From: DASUMF01 sp040510575
Lineage (GTDB): Bacteria > Actinomycetota > Acidimicrobiia > IMCC26256 > DASPTH01
Reading direction: 5' to 3'
NCBI GenBank assembly: GCA_040510575.1
Contig: JBEVIU010000015.1
Span: 1 to 28,306 of the forward strand
Length of the DNA: 28,306 nucleotides
Position numbers and translations under genes: made by a program. Positions 15,683 through 23,800 of this stretch are shown here, in pieces (position 1 is the stretch's first letter; the number at the start of each line of letters is the position of its first letter). The notes below the pieces were generated by a model. That model was not told where the DNA came from and did not search any database. It saw only the letters and a list, made by a program, of their open reading frames with translations.

Positions 15683-17269
15683 TCAGGACAGGCCGAGGCG
15701 CTCCAACGCCACCGCCCGCAGCCTCTTGTGGTCGGCCTTGCCGGCCGCCGACCGCTCGAGTGAGTCGACGAAGATCCACTCGCGCGGCATCTTGTAGCCC
15801 GCGAGGTTGCGGCGACACCACGTTGCCAGCTCGGCGTCGTCGAGCGAGTGGTGCTCGGTCACCTGGACGATGGCGACGACCTTCTCGCCGAACCGCGGGT
15901 CGGGCACGCCGACGACCGCGCAGTCGAACACGCCTGGGTGCTTGCGCAGCTCGAGCTCGACCTCGTCGGGGTAGACCTTCTCGCCGCCGGTGTTGATGCA
16001 CGCGGAGCCACGTCCGAGCAGGTGCACGACACCGTCGGCGTCGACGGTGGCGTAGTCGCCGGGGATCGAATAGCGCTTCCCCGCGAAGGTGCGGAACGTC
16101 GACGCGGTCTTGACCGGGTCGTTGTAGTAGCCGAGCGGGATGAAGCCGCCCATCGCGACCAGCCCGGTCTCGTCGCTGCCGGGCTCGACCGGCTCGCCCG
16201 TCTCCTCGTTCAGCACGGTGACGCGGTCGCTGATGCGGAAGCGCGCCGATGTGATGGTCTCGTCGGCCGCCGTGCTGGCGTTGCTCGGTCCGAGCCCTTC
16301 CGACGCGCCGAGTGTGTCGAGGATGGTGAGCCCGGGGATCTCGTCGATGAGCCCCTTCTTCACGTCGGGACTGAAGATCACCCCCGAGGACGTGATCACG
16401 CGCAGACACGACACATCCCACCGGCCGGGGTTGGCGCGCAGCGTGTCGAGGAGTGGACGGGCGAACACGTCGCCCACGATCGTGATCGAGCGCACGTCCT
16501 CGCGCTCGATCGTGTCCCACACCAGCTCCACGTCGAGGCCCTTGCCGTCGAGCAGCACCACGGTGCCGCCGCCGGACAGCGTCGCGAGCGTGTTGAACAG
16601 CCCGGCGCCGTGCATCAGTGGAGACACGGGCAGGCGGGTGCCCGCGCGCTTGCCGGCGCGCGCTGCCGCGACCGGGTCGGGTGCATCGGTGTCGCGAGGG
16701 TGCGCCTGCACCCACAGTCCGAGGTAGAGATCCTCGTTGCGCCACATCACCCCCTTCGGCATGCCGGTGGTGCCGCCGGTGTAGATGAAGATCAGGTCGT
16801 CGGCGCTCGGCGGCCGTTCGCGCTCCGGACCGAGCGTGACCGCCGCCAGCGCGAGCTCGTACGGCTCGCCGACCTCGAGCAGCATCGGTCGCGACGCCGG
16901 CTCGATCCGCTCCACCGCGTCGGTGACGGTGGTTGCGACATCCGGGGTGTGCACGACCACCTTGGCGTCGGAGTCGTCGACGAGTTGGTGCACCTCGTCG
17001 GCGGTGTACCGGTAGTTCACGTTCACCGGCACACACCCGACCACGAGCGCGCCGTAGAAGGCCTCGATGTACTCAGGCACGTTGGGGAGATCGATCGCCA
17101 CCTTGTCGCCCGCGCGCAGCCCCTGCTCCAACAGCCAGGCGCCGAACCGGTGCGCTCGCTCCGACAGCTCACCCCAGGTGAGCCGTCGGTCGCCGCACAC
17201 CACGGCGTCGCGATCGGGCACCTCAGCGGCAACGGCATCCCAGACGGCAGCGAAATTCCATGTGACCAC
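15683..17269 (-). CDS. Acyl-CoA synthetase (AMP-forming, FadD-like)
   Basis: This ANL-superfamily enzyme activates a carboxylic acid, probably a fatty acid, to its CoA thioester through an acyl-AMP. The 528-residue protein is full length. It has the P-loop YTGGTTGMPKGVMW, the A5-type motif TLGASEGLG, GDYATVDADG, the hinge/CoA region GRGSACINTGGEKVYPDEVE, and the C-terminal catalytic lysine in AAGKADHKR. The GTG start is chosen because the protein then opens VTWNFAAVWDAVA, as in related synthetases, and because TAGCTT lies seven bases upstream. An open frame continues far upstream but only as antisense to the next gene. The gene converges on the GGDEF gene with a 30-nt gap. The substrate cannot be told from sequence. 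Confidence 0.92.
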   Translation of the reverse strand: MVTWNFAAVWDAVAAEVPDRDAVVCGDRRLTWGELSERAHRFGAWLLEQGLRAGDKVAIDLPNVPEYIEAFYGALVVGCVPVNVNYRYTADEVHQLVDDSDAKVVVHTPDVATTVTDAVERIEPASRPMLLEVGEPYELALAAVTLGPERERPPSADDLIFIYTGGTTGMPKGVMWRNEDLYLGLWVQAHPRDTDAPDPVAAARAGKRAGTRLPVSPLMHGAGLFNTLATLSGGGTVVLLDGKGLDVELVWDTIEREDVRSITIVGDVFARPLLDTLRANPGRWDVSCLRVITSSGVIFSPDVKKGLIDEIPGLTILDTLGASEGLGPSNASTAADETITSARFRISDRVTVLNEETGEPVEPGSDETGLVAMGGFIPLGYYNDPVKTASTFRTFAGKRYSIPGDYATVDADGVVHLLGRGSACINTGGEKVYPDEVELELRKHPGVFDCAVVGVPDPRFGEKVVAIVQVTEHHSLDDAELATWCRRNLAGYKMPREWIFVDSLERSAAGKADHKRLRAVALERLGLS

Positions 17270-17276
17270 GTGGGAA

Positions 17277-17282
17277 AAGCTA
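17277..17282 (-). promoter_or_regulatory. Predicted -10 element for leaderless acyl-CoA synthetase mRNA (TAGCTT on the minus strand)
   Basis: TAGCTT fits TAnnnT and lies seven bases before the GTG start on the minus strand, so the transcript would begin at or beside the start codon. A GAGGA upstream is too far from the GTG to be a good ribosome site. Confidence 0.42.
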
Positions 17283-17377
17283 TTCCTCAGCGCGATCACA
17301 GGTCGTTTCGCGGAGACTCCCGTCGCGGACGGCAGTCCAACCAGAACGCAGCCAAGCGCGCAACGGAGGGGAACGTC

Positions 17378-17932
17378 GTGAAACGAAGCATTCGAGGAAC
17401 GATCGGGCTCGCGGTGGGGGCGGTCGCCATCGCGGCGGTCCCCGCGCTGGGATTGGCGGGCGTGGCCTCGGCCGCGAACAGTGACTCCGGCGAGAGTGCC
17501 GACACGACGGCGCGACCCCCCAGGCCGCAGCTGACCGACGAGCAGCGCCAGTGCCTGGCCGACCGGGGTGTCACACCCTCGACCCGCCCGGCCGACGGGA
17601 CCCGCACCCCCCCGACCGATGAGCAGCGTGCAGCGATGAAGGCCGCTGCCGAAGCTTGTGGGCTCCCGGCGCGGGTCGAAGGCGGCGGACCCGGAATGGG
17701 GCATGGCAGGGGTCCCGCGTTGACCGACGACCAGCGCGCCTGTCTGGCCGACCAGGGCGTCACCGCCCCGACTCGCTCGACCGACGGCGCCCACACGCCC
17801 CCGACCGACGAGCAGCGTGCGGCGATGAAGGCGGCCGCGGAGGCCTGCGGGCTCCCGGCGCCGCCCGACCGTCCGGCCGGTGCCCCGGGCGTCATGGGGC
17901 CGCACACCACGACCTCGCGTCTGGCCGCGTAG
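17378..17932 (+). CDS. Secreted protein with two tandem 47-residue, two-cysteine modules
   Basis: The 184-residue protein begins at GTG behind a GGAGGGG site. It has a Sec signal peptide (MKRSIRGTIGLAVG..., cleavage near ASA at about 32-34). The mature part carries two copies of a module of the form LTDEQRQCLADRGV, a Thr/Pro/Asp linker, then PTDEQRAAMKAAAEACGLPA. Each module has exactly two cysteines, so a disulfide-closed helical hairpin in each is likely. The copies are separated by a Gly/Met/His-rich linker, and a Pro/Gly/Thr tail ends the protein. I know similar LTDEQR...C...GLP proteins as uncharacterised in actinobacteria. It is divergent from the acyl-CoA synthetase (108 nt between starts), so the two may share regulation. 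Confidence 0.8.
   Translation: MKRSIRGTIGLAVGAVAIAAVPALGLAGVASAANSDSGESADTTARPPRPQLTDEQRQCLADRGVTPSTRPADGTRTPPTDEQRAAMKAAAEACGLPARVEGGGPGMGHGRGPALTDDQRACLADQGVTAPTRSTDGAHTPPTDEQRAAMKAAAEACGLPAPPDRPAGAPGVMGPHTTTSRLAA
17531..17860 (+). repeat. Internal gene duplication, two 141-bp units
   Basis: Units at 17531-17671 and 17720-17860 are both exactly 141 bp and encode the two modules of the secreted protein. In their second halves most differences are silent (GATGAG/GACGAG, GCAGCG/GCGGCG, GCTTGT/GCCTGC). The protein has thus been held constant since the duplication. Confidence 0.88.
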
Positions 17933-17953
17933 AGCTCGCAACGTGCCGGGCGC

Positions 17954-18658
17954 TCAGGCTCCTTGTGGGTCGCCCACGTCGAACCACCAACCGGCGAGTC
18001 GCTCCATCTCGCCGACGGCAACCCGCAGCTCGTCGGTGAGGGATCCGGGCAGCCGCTGTGACAGCACGACGGACGACGACCGGTAGTACCAGAGCTGGTC
18101 GACCGCTCCGGCGTTGAAGCGCAGCCACGTCTCGGGTCCGCATCGGCGCAAGTCGGCCGCGATCGACCGGGCGTTCCACAGCAGGTCGGCGGCGCGTACG
18201 CGCAGCACCGCCTTCGACGTGGCGGGATCGGCGAGATGACGGATCGAGCGACGCTTGCGCTTCGACCAGTTCTTCGCCGAGCGGGCGTCCACGCGTCGTC
18301 GTGACTTCCGCGCCGCGTTCGATCGCTTCCCCTTGCCGTCGGTCACGCGCACGTCGGTGCAACCGATCACGATGCGCGTCACCTTCGCGCCGAAGCGCTT
18401 GCGCAGCTGCTTCGGCGTGACGCCCGCGTCCTCGATCGAGTCGTGCAGCAGTGCGGCGATGGCATCGGTCTCGGAGCCGCCGTGGTCGAGCACCAACGCA
18501 GCGACGCCGAGCAGGTGCGCGAGGTATGGCGTGTCGCTGCCCTTCTTCGTCTGCGTCGCGTGTGCCGCGGCTGCGAATTTCACTGCCTTCGCGAAGCGGG
18601 CACCAAGCTGCGCGCGCGGTGCCGACTGGCCTGATGGGCCGTCGTCGTCAGTTGACAT
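17954..18658 (-). CDS. HD-domain hydrolase resembling the SpoT/MESH1 (p)ppGpp hydrolase domain
   Basis: The 234-residue soluble protein has an HD domain with the order and spacing of Rel/SpoT hydrolase domains. A basic K38-K39 loop precedes YLAH (His48), LLHD (His72-Asp73) is followed by Glu76-Asp77, and FGAKVTRIV and a final Asp in RAADLLWNA complete it. All metal-binding and general-acid positions I expect are filled, so Mn-dependent (p)ppGpp or related pyrophosphate hydrolysis is a reasonable inference. There is no synthetase, TGS or ACT domain. A very basic insertion (about 105-135) sits between the HD motif and the last Asp. The ATG overlaps the end of mltG by 11 bases. Other HD functions (nucleotidase, phosphodiesterase) remain possible. 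Confidence 0.75.
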   Translation of the reverse strand: MSTDDDGPSGQSAPRAQLGARFAKAVKFAAAAHATQTKKGSDTPYLAHLLGVAALVLDHGGSETDAIAALLHDSIEDAGVTPKQLRKRFGAKVTRIVIGCTDVRVTDGKGKRSNAARKSRRRVDARSAKNWSKRKRRSIRHLADPATSKAVLRVRAADLLWNARSIAADLRRCGPETWLRFNAGAVDQLWYYRSSSVVLSQRLPGSLTDELRVAVGEMERLAGWWFDVGDPQGA

Positions 18659-19709
18659 TGCGCGCCTTCTGCACGTTCTTGTCGTGCTCGGCCTGCGTGG
18701 TAGCGAAGTACGTGACGCCGTTCTTGTCGGACACGTAGAACAGATAGGTGTCGGCGGTCGGGTTCAGCGCGGCCTTCAGGGAGTCTTCCGACGCGGTGGC
18801 GATCGGTGTCGGCGGAAGCCCGGGCACCTTGTAGGTGTTGAACGGCGACTCGATCTTGCGGTCGGCGTCGACCGGGACGGGCGGGCAGCCGCCCTTCGCG
18901 TAGCAGAGCGTCGCGTCGATCTGGAGCAGCATCCCGAGCGCGAGGCGGTTGCGGATCACCGCGCTGATCTTCGGCGAGTCCTCGGAGCTTCCCGACTCCG
19001 TCTGGATGAGCGACGCCGCCACGATGGTCTGGTACGGCGACAGTCCGGTGAGGTCCGCAGTCCCCAGACCGATCGCGTCGGCGCGCTTGTCGAACTCGTC
19101 GACGATCCGCTGCAGGATCTGGGCTTCGGTCTCGTTCGCGCCGATGAAGTAGGTGTCGGGCCACGTGAGCCCTTCGAGCGAGCCGACGCCGTCCGGCTGG
19201 TAGCGCGAGCGGATGTTGCCGGAGCGCGCTTCGGTGATGAACCGCTCCGCGCTCTTGCCCGGCAGCTGTCCGACGCGATCGGCGATGGCAGCGAGCGTGA
19301 GCCCCGGCGGGATCAGGAGCTTGAGGTCGGGCACGATCTCGACTGGCTTGCCGCGCAGCGTGTCGAGCGCCTCGCGGGCGTCCATGTCGGGAAGGAACAC
19401 GTAGCGACCGGCAGTGAACGCGGTGAACGCGGAGCTGGCGGACACCTGCTGGAACTCCGCCGACGAGCTGATGACGCCGGCGTCTTCCAGCGCGTCGCCG
19501 ATCTCGACCGCGGTCCAGCCCGGAAGCACTTCGACCACCACGTCGGACTCGTTGGCCGCAGAGCGCTCGACGTGCGACAGCACCCACGCGGAGCCGATGG
19601 CGAGTGGCGTGAGCAGGGCCGCGACCGCGACGAACGTCGCGAGGTTGTGTTGGCGCCGCCGTTGGATCTCCCGCCGCCGTGCTTGGGCGGGGTTGCTCAG
19701 AGTTGCCAC
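18648..19709 (-). CDS. mltG: MltG, endolytic murein transglycosylase (YceG-like)
   Basis: This membrane-anchored enzyme cleaves nascent glycan strands and is thought to end peptidoglycan chain growth. The 353-residue protein has a basic cytoplasmic N-terminus, one membrane helix (about 23-44) and a YceG domain. A LysM-like segment (VLPGWTAVEIGDALEDAGVI) is followed by the catalytic region ASLIQTESGSSED, in which Glu238 aligns with the conserved catalytic Glu. AVIRNRLALGMLLQIDATLCY and the C-terminal YNTYKVPGLPPTPI-type motif (here FNTYKVPGLPPTPI) follow. I chose a GTG start that overlaps the DUF3039 gene by 13 bases; it gives the usual short cytoplasmic head. It is in a tight unit with DUF3039 and the HD hydrolase. 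Confidence 0.93.
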   Translation of the reverse strand: MATLSNPAQARRREIQRRRQHNLATFVAVAALLTPLAIGSAWVLSHVERSAANESDVVVEVLPGWTAVEIGDALEDAGVISSSAEFQQVSASSAFTAFTAGRYVFLPDMDAREALDTLRGKPVEIVPDLKLLIPPGLTLAAIADRVGQLPGKSAERFITEARSGNIRSRYQPDGVGSLEGLTWPDTYFIGANETEAQILQRIVDEFDKRADAIGLGTADLTGLSPYQTIVAASLIQTESGSSEDSPKISAVIRNRLALGMLLQIDATLCYAKGGCPPVPVDADRKIESPFNTYKVPGLPPTPIATASEDSLKAALNPTADTYLFYVSDKNGVTYFATTQAEHDKNVQKARNVN

Positions 19710-19951
19710 CCGGCCGCCTTGCGCTCCACACAGGTCGGACAGATCGGGTACCGCGACGGATCCCGAGAGGGGATCCACTTCTTGCCGCACAACGCTTCGA
19801 TCGCCTCGCCGGTCACGTACGCGCGGGCGACATCGTCCTTGCGGCAGTAGTGCGCGAAGCGATCGTGATCGCCGTCGCCGGTCCCGGTGCTCGGCCGGGT
19901 CTCGGACTCGGGGATCGTGGGCAGCGTCGGGCTCTCGATCGTCTCCGGCAT
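19697..19951 (-). CDS. DUF3039 zinc-binding protein
   Basis: This 84-residue protein matches the actinobacterial DUF3039 pattern. An acidic, Pro/Thr-rich N-terminus precedes FAHYCRKDDVARAYVTGEAIEALCGKKW, a conserved block broken by turns, then PSRDPSRYPICPTC. His, Cys and the final CPTC probably bind one zinc ion. Its biochemical role is unknown. It opens the minus-strand unit with mltG and the HD hydrolase, overlapping mltG by 13 bases. A TACACT hexamer eight bases before the ATG suggests a leaderless mRNA. Confidence 0.85.
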   Translation of the reverse strand: MPETIESPTLPTIPESETRPSTGTGDGDHDRFAHYCRKDDVARAYVTGEAIEALCGKKWIPSRDPSRYPICPTCVERKAAGWQL

Positions 19952-19959
19952 GGGGCGCC

Positions 19960-19965
19960 AGTGTA
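19960..19965 (-). promoter_or_regulatory. Predicted -10 element for DUF3039-mltG-HD (TACACT on minus), overlapping a plus-strand TACGGT
   Basis: On the minus strand TACACT is followed by eight bases and the DUF3039 ATG. On the plus strand TACGGT (19964-19969), sharing two bases with it, stands 11 bases before the DUF3817 ATG. Two polymerases could not use both at once, so the divergent transcripts may be mutually exclusive. Confidence 0.42.
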
Positions 19966-19980
19966 CGGTGACGAGCCGGG

Positions 19981-20355
19981 ATGCCGGACTTCGCGGACGA
20001 CACGAGCAGCGAGCTGGAGCGCAAGGCCCGGGCCCTGAGCGTGGTCGCCCTGATCGAGACGGTCAGCTACGTCACCCTGTTCTGGTTCTGGATCGTGCAG
20101 CCCAACGACGCGGTCAAGGCCGTCGTCGGCTTCTTCCACGGCCTGATCTGGCTCTCGTTCGTGGCCATGACGGTGATCATCACGCCCGCGATCGGGTGGA
20201 GCTGGCTCTACACCGCCGTCGTCGTCGTGACCGGGCCGATCGGTGGCCTCATGGTGTTCACCCGGATCCGGCGGACGCCCCGAGCCGAGCTCGTACGGCG
20301 GCCGTCGCGGCAGGCAGATCCTCGAGTGCCCGCGCCACCGACCGACCCGGGCTGA
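19981..20355 (+). CDS. DUF3817 integral membrane protein
   Basis: The 124-residue protein has three hydrophobic segments and DUF3817 hallmarks: a start in an RALSVVALIETVSYV-type helix, then GFFHGLIWLSFVAM, and TGPIGGLMVFTRIR at the end of the last helix. The family occurs in many bacteria, but its role is unknown. After the last helix a basic, proline-rich tail of about 30 residues extends beyond the usual domain. This tail is read from DNA that also encodes the C-terminus of the AddA-like protein on the other strand. Confidence 0.85.
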   Translation: MPDFADDTSSELERKARALSVVALIETVSYVTLFWFWIVQPNDAVKAVVGFFHGLIWLSFVAMTVIITPAIGWSWLYTAVVVVTGPIGGLMVFTRIRRTPRAELVRRPSRQADPRVPAPPTDPG

Positions 20356-23300
20356 GGAACAGGAACACGCAGCCCACCACCGGGGTGCCGGTCGCAGCTT
20401 CGAGTGCCACCGCATACGACGCGCCTTGGAGCCGGTAGCGCGCGACCTTCTCGTCGAGATCCGCGTCGTCGTGCCACGCGTCGGTCTTGTAGTCGACGAC
20501 GACGAGCCCGCGCGGGTCCACACTGTGGTGCACGAGATCGACGTAGCCCTCGAGCAGACGGTCGCCGACGGGCGCGGCCACGTACATCTCGCGCCGGTAG
20601 CCCTGCGTGACTGCGTCGCGCACCGTCGCCGAATCGATCGCCGCGCGCGCGAGCTCGGTGATCTCGTGCTCGAATCCGATCACGCCCTCGGCTGCTGCCT
20701 GCGCGGCGGCGATGGAGTCGAGGTCGGTGCCTGTCGCGAGGTCGACGGTCTGCAGCACTGCGTGCACGGCGCGGCCGATCGCGGTGCCGTAGCGGCCCTT
20801 GTTCCACGGAGGGAGCTCGAGGTCGCGGGCGCCCTTGCGCAAGCCGGGATCTGCTTCGGCCTCGGCGGCGACCGCGCGCGCGATCGCGGTGGCCGACTGC
20901 ACGCGCGGCACGGCTGCTGCCGCGAGCACACGGTCGCGCTCGGCGAGCCACTCGGGCCACGCTGGGGGCGGCGCGGGCGCATCGGCCGTTCGGTCGACCG
21001 GCGCGTCGGTCGCTTCGGTGGGGTGGTGCACGACCTGCTCGATCGGCGTCCACTGCGGCGCGGCCTCGGCCGCGCTCCACAGCAGCTCGGCGTGGGTCCA
21101 GGTGGTGCGATCGACGGGATCAGGTGTGCGGGCGGAGCGGTGCACCGACACGACCAGGTGGTCGCGCGCCCGAGTGAGCGCGACGTAGAGCAGGCGCAGC
21201 TTCTCGTGGAAGTCCATCTGCTCGTCGATCGGCGCGTAGCGCTCGAACTCCTCGGTGGTCACGCGGGCCGACACCTTCAGCGCGTAGGTGTCGCTGTCGT
21301 GGGGGAAGAGCAGCTGCACGCCGGTGGTGCGACGGCGGGCCTGCGTGGTGGAGCCCGACACGATGGTGATCGGGAACTCGAGCCCCTTCGCGCCGTGCAC
21401 GGTGAGGATGCGCACAGCGTCGTCGTCGGTCTCGGGAAGCACGGTCTCGACGACCCGTGCGCCCTCGGAGCTCTGCAGATCGGCCCACGCGAGGAAGTCG
21501 CGCAGCCCCGAGCCGCGCTGGTGACCCGCCGCGCTCGACTCCGCGAACGCGCGGGCCTGGTCGACCACGAATCGCACGCGGCGCCACAGGTCGCGCGGAC
21601 GACCGCGCACGAACCCGAGCTCGAGCAGACGACGCTCCCGAACGATGCGATCGAGCAGCTCGCTCGCATCGAGCCAGAGTCGCGCGCCGTGCCAGTCGGC
21701 GAGCGCGCGCATGCCGTCGGCCACCGGGTGATCGGTGGGGAGTGACTCCGGCAGGGGGGCCTGGTGGTTCCACTGGCCGCCGTGCTCGACCTTGAAGGTG
21801 TAGAGGTCGTCGTCGCCGCAGCCGAACACGGGGGAGCGCAGCGCACTGACGAGCGCGAGCTCGTCGGTGGGGTCGTCGACCGCCTGCAGCACGAGCAGGA
21901 GATCACGAATCTCGGGCGTCGAGTACACGAGCGACGAGGTCTCGGTGCGATAGGGGAGGCCCTCGGCATCGAGCGCGTCCTCGAGCTGACCGAGCGACGT
22001 GCGGGCCGGCAACAGGATCGCGATGTCGCCGGGGCGGCAGGGCTCCCACGTGGTGGTGCCGTCGGGGGCGCGCCGCGTGACCAACCACCCGTCGGCCAGC
22101 GCGGTGCGAACCGCGGCGGCCACGTCGGCGGCCTCGAAGGCGCGCAGCTCCGGTGCGAGCACCTTTCGAGGCTTGGCACTCGCCGGCGCGTCGGGGGGCG
22201 GCTCGACGTCGGGGTGGGCGTCGGCGCCGAGCAGCACGACGGCCGGACCACGGGAGCCGTCCGGATCGGCACCGTCGGCGCGCTCGGACTCCAGCGCGAC
22301 GTACTCGGGCTGTGACTCGGGCTCCGCGACGATGAGGTCGCTGAACACCTGGTTCACGAACTCGATGACCGGCGGCGCCGAGCGGAAGTTGCGCGTCAGG
22401 TGGTGGACCGGCTGGTCACTGAATGCGTCGCGGGCGCGCAGGAAGGCGGCGATGTCGGCACGGCGGAAGCGGTAGATCGACTGCTTCGGGTCGCCGACCA
22501 CGAACAGCCGGCCAGGGTCGGTGGCCATCTCGTCCCAGCGCCGGGCGCCCGAGGCCGGATCACCCGAGGCGAGGAGCCCGGCGAGGTCGCACTGGATGGG
22601 GTCGGTGTCCTGGAACTCGTCGAGCAGCAGACGGGTGTAGCGAGCGCGCAGGCGACGGCGGACCTCGAGGCCGTGCTCCGGGTCACGCAGCACCGCGCGC
22701 GCCAACACGAGCAGGTCGTGGAACTCGAGCTCACCCTCCCGCCGTCGCACCGCGGCCTCGGCCATGGTGAACTGCGCGATCTCCCAGGTGACGCGACGTA
22801 CCGCAGCCTCGGCGACGACGCGCGCCCGTTCGGCCGCGAGCGCGCGCACGGCCGCGACCTGCTCGCGCACATCGTTCACGTCGCAGGCCCAGTTGCCCTT
22901 CTGCCCGGCCTTGGCGCTGAACTTCGGCAGGCCGCTGTGCAACATCCGGAGTTGCTCGTACTCGTCGGGTGCGCGGCGGAGATCGTCGGCCCAGGTGCTG
23001 AGCGCGTGCAGGCCAGCAACGAGTTTGTCGTCGTCGGCGCGACAGTCAGCCGCCCGGGCGCACACGTCGGCGATCGCCACGAGGACCGCGTCGGTGTCGA
23101 GCACATCAGGCTCGGGCTCCGGCCCCATGCGCTGTTCGACGAGATCCCAGTTCGCGTTGCAGGCGAGCGCGATGGTCCGCAGGGTGTCGCGAGTGACGTC
23201 CGCGTTCAAGGCGAGCAGCAGCGAGCGTTCGAGCGCCGGGTCGTCGAGGAGGCGATCGAGGAAGCGCGCCCACCGGTCCTCGAACGCGACTTGCGACGCG

Positions 23301-23800
23301 ATGTCGTCGAGCACGTGTACCCGCGGCGGCAGGCCCGCCTCGATGGGGTGCTCGACGAGGATGCGCTGCGCGAACGCGTGGAGGGTCGAGACGGCGGCGC
23401 CGTCGAGATCGTCGAGCGCGGTCGCTGCCCGGGGCGCGACGACCGGGTCCTCGAGCGCGGCGACGCGCTCCAGTTCCCGTCGAATGCGGTCGCGCAGCTC
23501 CGCGGCCGCTTTCTCGGTGAAGGTGACGGCCACGATCTCGCGCATGGGCACGTCGGCGACGGTCACCAGCGCGACGACGCGGTCGACCAACGACTTCGTC
23601 TTGCCCGAACCCGCGCCCGCCTCGACGAACAAGGTCTCGTCGAGTTGCTCGACGATGGCCCGCCGTGCCGCCGCATCAGGATCGAGCGCCCTTGCGTCGA
23701 CATCGGGCGCGGCGGGATCGGGCACGACGAGATCACCTGCGCCCGGCTCGGATGCGCCCAACTCGGGCACGTCGAACAGTGAGGGCTGCGCGCTGGTCAC
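20258..23800 (-). CDS. addA: AddA-type helicase-nuclease (UvrD-like motor with PD-(D/E)XK nuclease)
   Basis: This is predicted to be the motor and nuclease subunit of an AddAB-type enzyme that resects double-strand DNA ends for recombination. The 1180 residues begin with SAQPSLFDVP. They contain a Walker A EAGAGSGKT (about 60-68), VAVTFTEKAA, STLHAFAQRIL, LLLDEFQDTDPIQ (Walker B), VGDPKQSIYRFRRADI, LTRNFRS, LTVHGAKGLEFPI and LLYVALTRARDHL. A C-terminal nuclease follows with GTAIGRAVHAVLQ, GYVDLVHH and VVDYKTD (about 1101-1106); all catalytic positions are filled. The GTG start overlaps the addB stop (GTGA). Its 3' end overlaps the DUF3817 gene by 98 bp, convergently. The symbol is by family resemblance. 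Confidence 0.9.
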   Translation of the reverse strand: MTSAQPSLFDVPELGASEPGAGDLVVPDPAAPDVDARALDPDAAARRAIVEQLDETLFVEAGAGSGKTKSLVDRVVALVTVADVPMREIVAVTFTEKAAAELRDRIRRELERVAALEDPVVAPRAATALDDLDGAAVSTLHAFAQRILVEHPIEAGLPPRVHVLDDIASQVAFEDRWARFLDRLLDDPALERSLLLALNADVTRDTLRTIALACNANWDLVEQRMGPEPEPDVLDTDAVLVAIADVCARAADCRADDDKLVAGLHALSTWADDLRRAPDEYEQLRMLHSGLPKFSAKAGQKGNWACDVNDVREQVAAVRALAAERARVVAEAAVRRVTWEIAQFTMAEAAVRRREGELEFHDLLVLARAVLRDPEHGLEVRRRLRARYTRLLLDEFQDTDPIQCDLAGLLASGDPASGARRWDEMATDPGRLFVVGDPKQSIYRFRRADIAAFLRARDAFSDQPVHHLTRNFRSAPPVIEFVNQVFSDLIVAEPESQPEYVALESERADGADPDGSRGPAVVLLGADAHPDVEPPPDAPASAKPRKVLAPELRAFEAADVAAAVRTALADGWLVTRRAPDGTTTWEPCRPGDIAILLPARTSLGQLEDALDAEGLPYRTETSSLVYSTPEIRDLLLVLQAVDDPTDELALVSALRSPVFGCGDDDLYTFKVEHGGQWNHQAPLPESLPTDHPVADGMRALADWHGARLWLDASELLDRIVRERRLLELGFVRGRPRDLWRRVRFVVDQARAFAESSAAGHQRGSGLRDFLAWADLQSSEGARVVETVLPETDDDAVRILTVHGAKGLEFPITIVSGSTTQARRRTTGVQLLFPHDSDTYALKVSARVTTEEFERYAPIDEQMDFHEKLRLLYVALTRARDHLVVSVHRSARTPDPVDRTTWTHAELLWSAAEAAPQWTPIEQVVHHPTEATDAPVDRTADAPAPPPAWPEWLAERDRVLAAAAVPRVQSATAIARAVAAEAEADPGLRKGARDLELPPWNKGRYGTAIGRAVHAVLQTVDLATGTDLDSIAAAQAAAEGVIGFEHEITELARAAIDSATVRDAVTQGYRREMYVAAPVGDRLLEGYVDLVHHSVDPRGLVVVDYKTDAWHDDADLDEKVARYRLQGASYAVALEAATGTPVVGCVFLFLSPGRSVARALEDLPAATAAVRARLGASAGSG

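Noticed and set aside
17270..17941. N-terminal extension of the acyl-CoA synthetase frame up to 17941
   Set aside because: The extension is antisense to the signal-peptide gene at 17378-17932 and has no homology to synthetases. The GTG at 17269 gives a family-like N-terminus and a promoter at the right distance.
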